64,000 nucleotides of DNA from Streptomyces sp. SN-593 (GTDB lineage Bacteria > Actinomycetota > Actinomycetes > Streptomycetales > Streptomycetaceae). Shown here piece by piece: positions 58,686 through 64,000 of this stretch. Position 1 is the stretch's first letter. Each line of letters starts with the position of its first letter. The position numbers and the translations under genes are program-made. The stretch lies in NCBI RefSeq assembly GCF_016756395.1, contig NZ_AP018365.1, forward strand, positions 1,178,001 to 1,242,000, written 5' to 3'. The notes beneath the pieces are model-generated. The model was not told the DNA's origin. It did no database searches and saw only the letters and a program-made list of their open reading frames with translations.

Positions 58686-59127
58686 CGCGTCACGTCCTCT
58701 CCTCGCCGTGTCACGCCTTGCGCCCCGCGTCCGCGCCGGAGTCCGCACGCCCCGACGCGGGGCGCGCACACGACCTCGCGCGGCATTCCGCTTGACCCCC
58801 CGCGGCGCCGCCGGGCCGGTGCGCCGCGCTCCCCCGCGGGCCCGTGCACGCGCCGCCCGCGTACGCCCCGACCCGCCCGGCAAGCCCTCCGCCGCACGCC
58901 CCGCGTGCGCTTCCGCACCCCCCGACGGCGGGAAGTTTACATGTCAGAAGCGTTGACTTACTCCATCCATTGGATTTAGCTTCGCCGACAACCAGGGCGC
59001 CGCCCGCCCTGTCGGCCATGGGGTTTCCGGCTGTTGGCGCCCTGCGGCACACCCGCGTCCCGCACCGTCCCGCACCCGTCAACGCAGGGTCGCGGGCCGC
59101 GTCCGGGCACTCCACCGGAGGTTGAAC
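58686..59127 (+). promoter_or_regulatory. Divergent control region of the mannosidase transport operon
   Basis: The ROK-proximal 230 bp are C-rich without a gene. An AT-richer patch follows: TTGACT (58953-58958) with TTTAGC (58975-58980) 16 bp later as possible promoter, the near-palindrome ATCCATTGGAT (58965-58975) inside the spacer, and flanking GAAGC/GCTTC arms (58948-58952, 58979-58983). The palindrome is a candidate ROK operator. Confidence 0.5.
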
Positions 59128-60510
59128 GTGCGCACGAGACTCACCGTCGCCACCGGCATCGCCGTCGTCACCGCAGTGCTGGCCGCGACCGCGTCGGGCT
59201 GCGGTTCCGGTTCCGGCGGTTCGGGCAAGACGATCAAGGTCGTGTACCAGAAGCAGCTCAACAGCAGCAACACGGTGCAGCCGGACTTCCTGGCCGGCCA
59301 GGTGAAGGTGTTCGAGAAGGCGAACCCCGGCACCACGGTCAAACTCGTGCCCGTCACCGCGAGCGAGAACGACTACTACACCAAGATCCAGCTCATGATG
59401 CGCTCCCCCGTGACCGCGCCCGACCTGGTCTACGAGGACACCGCCACCATCAACTCCGATGTCGCCAGCGGTTATCTCAAGCCCCTGGACGGCTACCTGT
59501 CGACCTGGAAGGACTGGGGCCAGTACGCGGCCGCGTCCAAGGCGGCGATGAAGTACGCCGAGGACGGCAAGACCTACGGCGTCCCGGACAACACCGACAC
59601 CCGCGGCATCTGGTACAACAAGACGCTCTTCGAGAAGGCCGGCATAGCGGTGCCGTGGCAGCCGAAGACGTGGGCCGACGTGCTCACCGCCGCCCGCGCG
59701 GTCAAGGCGAAGGTGCCCGGTGTCACCCCGATGAACCTCTACACCGGCACCGCCGGCGGCGAGCAGTCCTCCATGCAGGGCTTCGAGATGCTGCTCTACG
59801 GCACGGCGGCCGGCGGGAGTTCGCTGTACGACGCGGCGCAGAAGAAGTGGGTGGTGGGAAGTACCGGCTTCAAGGACGCGCTGGACTTCCTGCACACCGT
59901 CTACAGCGAGGGCCTCGGGCCGAAGGTGCAGACGGCGCTCGGCGTCAACATCGGCGCGCAGGTCGGCACCGAGATGATCCCGCAGGGCAAGCTCGCGATC
60001 GACATCGACGGCTCCTGGATGCCCAACAACTGGATCCGCACCGGCCCGAAGCCGTGGCCGCAGTGGCAGACCACGATGGGCGAGGCCGCGATGCCGACCC
60101 AGGACGGGCAGGGCAAGGGCAAGGTCAGCATGTCCGGCGGCTGGGCCTGGTCGATCCCGGCCAAGGCGAAGAACGCCGATCTGGCCTGGAAGTTCCTCCA
60201 GTCGCTGGAGACCGAGACCGCCTCCGCGCAGTGGAACAACGTCAACGCGACCATCCCCGTGCGCCAGGACGTGGCCGCCGACCCGAAGTACCTCAAGGCC
60301 CTGCCCACCAACGCGTTCTTCAGCGGGCTGGTGGCCGCCACCTACTACCGGCCCGGCGTGCCGGCGTACACCCAGGTCTCGTCCGCGATCCAGAAGGCGA
60401 TGGAGTCGGTGACCACCGGGCAGGCGTCGGTGGACAAGGCCGCGAGCACGTTCGATAACGATGTCAGGTCCGCGGTGGGCGCGGACCACACCGTCCAGGG
60501 CGCGCAGTGA
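59128..60510 (+). CDS. Carbohydrate ABC transporter substrate-binding lipoprotein
   Basis: A 460-residue family 1 solute-binding protein. The signal peptide ends at the lipobox ATASGCGSG (Cys near residue 24). Then come KTIKVVYQKQLNSSNTVQPDF, FEKANPGTTVKLVPVTASENDYYTKIQLMMRSPVTAPDLVYED and GVPDNTDTRGIWYNKTLFEKAGI, typical of sugar receptors. GGAGG lies 6 nt before the GTG at 59128; a TTG at 59122 is less likely. Its stop overlaps the permease start by 4 bp. With GH38 downstream, the ligand may be an alpha-mannoside. Confidence 0.94.
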   Translation: MRTRLTVATGIAVVTAVLAATASGCGSGSGGSGKTIKVVYQKQLNSSNTVQPDFLAGQVKVFEKANPGTTVKLVPVTASENDYYTKIQLMMRSPVTAPDLVYEDTATINSDVASGYLKPLDGYLSTWKDWGQYAAASKAAMKYAEDGKTYGVPDNTDTRGIWYNKTLFEKAGIAVPWQPKTWADVLTAARAVKAKVPGVTPMNLYTGTAGGEQSSMQGFEMLLYGTAAGGSSLYDAAQKKWVVGSTGFKDALDFLHTVYSEGLGPKVQTALGVNIGAQVGTEMIPQGKLAIDIDGSWMPNNWIRTGPKPWPQWQTTMGEAAMPTQDGQGKGKVSMSGGWAWSIPAKAKNADLAWKFLQSLETETASAQWNNVNATIPVRQDVAADPKYLKALPTNAFFSGLVAATYYRPGVPAYTQVSSAIQKAMESVTTGQASVDKAASTFDNDVRSAVGADHTVQGAQ

Positions 60511-61442
60511 GCTCGTCCGCCGCCACCGCCGCCGGCCGGAAGGGGGCCCGCGGCGGGGCCGACCGGACGCCCCTGCCGACGTGGCTGGCCGGGCTGCTGC
60601 GCGGCCTGCCGGTACTGCCGTCGGTGGTCCTGCTGGCGGTGTTCCTCGCCGGGCCGATCGGGTACTGCGTCTACTACGCCTTCACCGACATGCAGCTCAC
60701 CGGCTCCTCGGGCACCCACTTCACCGGGCTGCACAACTTCTCCCGGGCGTTCGGCGACCCCGACTTCACCAACGCGGTCGAGCTGACCCTGATGTTCGTG
60801 GTCGGCTCGGCGGTGGTCGGGCAGAACACGCTGGGGCTGGCGCTGGCGGTGCTGATGGAGAAGGCGTCGAAGCCGGTGCGGTCGCTGACCAGCGCGGTGG
60901 TGATCTCCGCGTGGGTGCTGCCGGAGGTGGTGGCCGGCTACCTGATGTACGCGTTCTTCTACCAGCAGGGCTCGCTCAACGCGATCCTGCGCTTCCTGCA
61001 CCTGCCGCAGCAGAACTGGCTCTACACGCTGCCGATCCTGGCGGTGTGCATCGCCAACATGTGGCGCGGCACGGCGTTCTCGATGCTGGTGTACTCCGCG
61101 GCGCTGGGCGACGTGCCGCGCGAGCTGGTCGAGGCGGCGGAGGTGGACGGCGCGAGCGCGTGGCAGCGGCTGTGGCGGGTGACGCTGCCGGTGATCCGGC
61201 GCTCGATCCTCACCAACCTGATGCTGATCACGCTCCAGACCCTGTCGGTCTTCGGCCTGATCTACACGATGACCCGGGGCGGTCCCGGCAACAAGACCGA
61301 GACGCTGCCGATCTTCATGTACCAGCAGGCGTTCCAGAACAGCCTGATCGGCTACGGGACCGCGATCGCGCTGGTGCTGCTGGTGGTGGGGGCGCTGTTC
61401 TCGGTGGTGTACATCCGGATGCTGAAAGTGGAGGAGGGGTGA
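60507..61442 (+). CDS. Carbohydrate ABC transporter permease (MalF type)
   Basis: A 311-residue CUT1 permease. Six hydrophobic segments follow a basic N-terminus, starting LPVLPSVVLLAVFLAGPIGYCVYYAF. The EAA loop is LVEAAEVDGASAWQRLWRVTLPVIRRSIL, and the TMTRGGPGNKTETLPIFMYQQAFQ loop is typical of MalF subunits. GTG start inside the lipoprotein stop codon. The operon lacks an ATPase, as in most streptomycete CUT1 systems. Confidence 0.93.
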   Translation: MSSSAATAAGRKGARGGADRTPLPTWLAGLLRGLPVLPSVVLLAVFLAGPIGYCVYYAFTDMQLTGSSGTHFTGLHNFSRAFGDPDFTNAVELTLMFVVGSAVVGQNTLGLALAVLMEKASKPVRSLTSAVVISAWVLPEVVAGYLMYAFFYQQGSLNAILRFLHLPQQNWLYTLPILAVCIANMWRGTAFSMLVYSAALGDVPRELVEAAEVDGASAWQRLWRVTLPVIRRSILTNLMLITLQTLSVFGLIYTMTRGGPGNKTETLPIFMYQQAFQNSLIGYGTAIALVLLVVGALFSVVYIRMLKVEEG

Positions 61443-61531
61443 CGAGCGAGTCACCGCAGTGGGCGGCCGACGAAGGAGGCCACCCGCGAAGGAGACGAGG
61501 AGGAACACCGACCGATGGAAGAGGAGGGGTG

Positions 61532-62434
61532 ATGGCCGCTACGGACAGCGTTCCCGTCGCGGCGGCGGCCGCCGGGCGGGCACGGACACGGGTGCCGGCC
61601 GCGCGTACGCGCCGGGGCCGGACACGGGCCGGGCGCAGCGTGATCAACGTGGTCCTGCTGCTGTTCTCGGTGCTGTACCTGGTGCCGCTGGTGTGGATGG
61701 TGCTGGCGTCGTTCAACGCGCACGCCTCCTTCAAGCTGTCGGTGCCGTCGCCGACCACCGCCAACTTCCGCCACGTGCTCACCTACGACACGACGTTCCA
61801 CCCGATGCTCAACGGCCTGCTGCTGTGCGGCGGCGGCACCCTGGTCTGCGTGGTGTGCTCGATCCTGGCCGCCTACCCGCTGTCCCGGTTCCGCTCCCGG
61901 CTGCGCCGGCCCTTCCTCTACACCGTCCTGTTCAGCACCGGACTGCCGATCACCGCGGTGATGATCCCGGTCTACAGCATGTTCGTGCAGGTCGACCTGA
62001 TCGACTCGATGCCGGCCACCACGCTCTTCCTGGCCGCGTCGGCGCTGCCGTTCGGGATCTGGCTGATGAAGAACTTCATGGACGGCGTGCCGGTGGTGCT
62101 GGAGGAGGCGGCCCGGATCGACGGCGCCAACTCCATGCAGGTGCTGTGGCGGATCGTGCTGCCGCTGATGTGGCCCGGCGTGATCGTCGTGACGATCTTC
62201 ACCTTCATCAGCATGTGGGGGAACTTCTTCGTGCCCTTCATCCTGCTGCTGACGCCGGAGAAGCTGCCCGCCTCGGTGAGCGTCTTCAACTTCCTCAGCG
62301 CGCACGACTACACGCAGTACGGGCAGTTGTCGGCGTTCTCGATCCTGTACTCGATCCCCGTGGTGATGCTCTACCTGGTGCTGGCCCGCCGGCTGGGCGG
62401 CGGCTTCGCGCTGGGCGGCGCGCTCAAGGGCTGA
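61532..62434 (+). CDS. Carbohydrate ABC transporter permease (MalG type)
   Basis: A 300-residue CUT1 permease with six membrane segments from VINVVLLLFSVLYLVPLVWMVLASF. The EAA loop is LEEAARIDGANSMQVLWRIVLPLMWPGVIV, and the MSxxxNFF-like FISMWGNFFVPFILLL is usual for MalG subunits. GAGGAG ends 5 nt before the ATG. An in-frame GTG at 61439 overlaps the previous stop in the GTGA pattern used elsewhere in this window and would add 31 mostly Arg/Gly residues; the ATG is preferred on ribosome-site strength. Confidence 0.92.
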   Translation: MAATDSVPVAAAAAGRARTRVPAARTRRGRTRAGRSVINVVLLLFSVLYLVPLVWMVLASFNAHASFKLSVPSPTTANFRHVLTYDTTFHPMLNGLLLCGGGTLVCVVCSILAAYPLSRFRSRLRRPFLYTVLFSTGLPITAVMIPVYSMFVQVDLIDSMPATTLFLAASALPFGIWLMKNFMDGVPVVLEEAARIDGANSMQVLWRIVLPLMWPGVIVVTIFTFISMWGNFFVPFILLLTPEKLPASVSVFNFLSAHDYTQYGQLSAFSILYSIPVVMLYLVLARRLGGGFALGGALKG

Positions 62435-62506
62435 CCTCCCGCCGCACCGCATCCCCCCGCCCGGCCCCGCCGGGCACCCACCCACCGAGACGGAGGGCCC
62501 CCATCC

Positions 62507-64000
62507 ATGCACAGCGATCCCGCCAGCACCGAGGAACGGCTGCACCGCGTGCTGAACCAGCGGCTGCGCCCCGCCGTCCACGCCCGTACGGTGCCGCTCG
62601 CCGTGGAGGTCTGGCACGTGCCGGGCGAACCGGTACCGGTCGCCGACGCCCTGGCCGCCGCCTACGGTCCGGCGCGGCTCGGCGACCGGTGGGGGCCGGC
62701 CTGGTCGACGAGCTGGTTCCGGCTGCGCGGGCGGGTGCCGCGGGAGTGGGCCGGGCTGCCGGTGGAGGCGGTCGTGGACCTGGGCTTCGGCACCACCGAG
62801 CCCGGCTTCTCCACGGAGGGCCTGGCCTACCGGGCCGACGGCACCGCGGTGAAGGCGCTCAACCCGCGCAACACCCACCTGCCGGTCGCGGCGAGGGCCG
62901 AGGGCGGCGAGGAGGTGGTGTTCTACGTCGAGGCCGCGGCGAACCCGGTGGTGATGCACACCGGGCCGGACCAGCTCACGTTCGGCGTGACCGCGGCGGG
63001 CGACCGGGCGGGCTGGCTGGCGGAAGGCGCCGGCCAGGACGGCGGGGCCGGGCACGGAATTGGAAACGGCGACGGCGACGGCGACGGCGACGGCGGGGAC
63101 GACTCGGTGGCCGGCGGGCGTCCACCGCGCGGCGAACCCCTGTACCGGTTGCGGCGGCTGGACCTCGCGGTCTTCGACGAGGTGGTCTTCGAGCTGGTCC
63201 AAGACCTTGACGTGCTGGGCGAGTTGATGCGGGAGCTGCCCGAACAGTCCACCCGGCGCTGGCAGATCCTGCGGGCGGTCGAGGACGCGCTCGACCTGGT
63301 CGACCTCCAGGACGTGGGCGGCACCGCGGCCGCCGCGCGCCGCGCGCTGGCCCCCGCCCTCGCCGCGCCCGCCGCGGGGGGCGCGCACCGGATCTCCGCG
63401 GTCGGCCACGCCCACATCGACTCCGCGTGGCTGTGGCCGCTGCGCGAGACGGTGCGGAAGGTGGCCCGCACCGTCGCCAACGTCACCGAACTGATGGACG
63501 GCCACCCGGAGTTCCGGTTCGTGATGAGCCAGGCGCAGCAGCTCGCGTGGCTGAAGGAGCACCGGCCGGAGGTGTACGCGCGGGCCCAGGAGAAGGCCAC
63601 GACCGGGCAGTTCCTGCCGACCGGCAGCCTCTGGGTGGAGCCGGACACCAACATCACCGGCGGCGAGTCGCTGGTACGGCAGTTCGTGCACGGCAAGCGG
63701 TTCTACCTGGAGGAGTTCGGGGTCGAGACCGAGGACATGTGGCTGCCGGACACCTTCGGCTACAACGCGGCGCTGCCGCAGCTGATGAAGCTGGCCGGGG
63801 TGCGCTGGTTCCTCACCCAGAAGATCTCCTGGAACACCACGAACGTCTTCCCGCACCACACCTTCCTGTGGGAGGGCATCGACGGCAGCCGGATCTTCAG
63901 CCACTTCCCGCCGGTGGACTCCTACAACAGCGGGCTGACCGGCGCGGAGGTCGCGCACGCGGAGCGCAACTTCCAAGACAAGGCGCGCACCCACCGCTCG
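62507..64000 (+). CDS. GH38 alpha-mannosidase (N-terminal part, cut by window end)
   Basis: The first 498 codons of a GH38 enzyme. CGGAGGG lies 9 nt before the ATG. An N-terminal beta-rich domain (TVPLAVEVWHVPGEPVP, PAWSTSWFRLRGRVP) precedes the catalytic domain, which opens GHAHIDSAWLWPLRETVRK (zinc His and Asp) and contains the nucleophile Asp in WLPDTFGYNAALPQLMK, then FLTQKISWN. A Gly/Asp-rich loop ([14 protein letters not shown]) lies near residue 190, encoded by a hexamer repeat. It would remove alpha-mannose from imported or surface oligosaccharides; no signal peptide is visible. The window ends on a codon boundary. Confidence 0.95.
   Translation, partial: MHSDPASTEERLHRVLNQRLRPAVHARTVPLAVEVWHVPGEPVPVADALAAAYGPARLGDRWGPAWSTSWFRLRGRVPREWAGLPVEAVVDLGFGTTEPGFSTEGLAYRADGTAVKALNPRNTHLPVAARAEGGEEVVFYVEAAANPVVMHTGPDQLTFGVTAAGDRAGWLAEGAGQDGGAGHGIGNGDGDGDGDGGDDSVAGGRPPRGEPLYRLRRLDLAVFDEVVFELVQDLDVLGELMRELPEQSTRRWQILRAVEDALDLVDLQDVGGTAAAARRALAPALAAPAAGGAHRISAVGHAHIDSAWLWPLRETVRKVARTVANVTELMDGHPEFRFVMSQAQQLAWLKEHRPEVYARAQEKATTGQFLPTGSLWVEPDTNITGGESLVRQFVHGKRFYLEEFGVETEDMWLPDTFGYNAALPQLMKLAGVRWFLTQKISWNTTNVFPHHTFLWEGIDGSRIFSHFPPVDSYNSGLTGAEVAHAERNFQDKARTHRS
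63068..63091 (+). repeat. Four GGCGAC hexamers inside the GH38 gene
   Basis: Four exact copies encode GDGDGDGD in a surface loop between the N-terminal and linker regions. A similar Gly/Asp insert occurs in cobF. Confidence 0.85.

Noticed and set aside
61451..63994. An 847-codon minus-strand frame opposite the permease and GH38 genes
   Set aside because: It is Arg/His/Gln-rich antisense of genes with strong family motifs on the plus strand.
1..64000. tRNA, rRNA, integrase, transposase or attachment sites
   Set aside because: Both strands were read for tRNA-like arms and for recombinase motifs; none was convincing.

Overview
The window is a high-GC stretch of a Streptomyces-like actinomycete chromosome. 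The signs are heavy G/C third-codon bias, frequent GTG starts, 4-bp stop/start overlaps inside operons, a SpoIIE-type PP2C phosphatase, an EshA-type encapsulin with the 2-methylisoborneol genes, and histidine/cysteine leader peptides of the type found upstream of actinomycete sulfur genes. I see no tRNA, rRNA, CRISPR array, insertion sequence or integrase. The content looks like accessory or environmental-response chromosome rather than core genome.

Layout. 0-5 kb: the end of a solute-binding protein, a RutA-like flavin monooxygenase, a type III polyketide synthase with an intact Cys-His-Asn triad, and a PAS/GAF/SpoIIE/ATPase regulator on the other strand. 5-9 kb: a PAP2 protein whose nucleophilic His is Gln, a secreted SH3-like protein, and a TetR/MFS efflux pair with a tandem operator. 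9-13 kb: a cobalamin riboswitch, metE (B12-independent methionine synthase) and a convergent cobF. 13-24 kb: a sulfur-scavenging island. Four flavin monooxygenases and a flavin reductase run leftward, and an amino-acid-type ABC transporter runs rightward. Both arms start from a mirror-symmetric divergent promoter, and each begins with a leader peptide sharing the core RRH(I/V)DLxRVxxALCP.

24-42.4 kb: two divergent operons around an IclR regulator. The left arm has a Tat-exported beta-helix protein, a Gfo/Idh oxidoreductase, a complete sugar ABC importer, a dehydrogenase-like epimerase, a DapA-family aldolase, a D-2-hydroxyacid dehydrogenase, a FAH-family hydrolase and an SMP-30 lactonase. The right arm has a class III aminotransferase, an enolase-superfamily dehydratase, an amidohydrolase and an SDR. 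Together they resemble uptake and stepwise breakdown of a sugar acid or uronate-type compound, but the substrate cannot be read from sequence. Two matching 21-bp dyads mark likely IclR operators, one at the expected transcription start of the right arm and one over the iclR start codon.

42.4-47 kb: a GNAT acetyltransferase and a NUDIX hydrolase between two heptanucleotide repeat arrays, then a TetR gene coupled to an SGNH esterase. 47-50.8 kb: the 2-MIB operon (family 2B encapsulin shell, 2-MIB synthase cargo, GPP C-methyltransferase), insulated by two strong hairpins. 50.8-58.7 kb: a secreted esterase with a ricin-type lectin, a GH76 mannanase, a phosphotransferase, a dipeptidase E homologue, a secreted unknown, a NUDIX protein and a ROK regulator. 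59-64 kb: a sugar ABC importer followed by a GH38 alpha-mannosidase cut by the window edge. With GH76 and ROK nearby, this suggests mannan or mannoside foraging.
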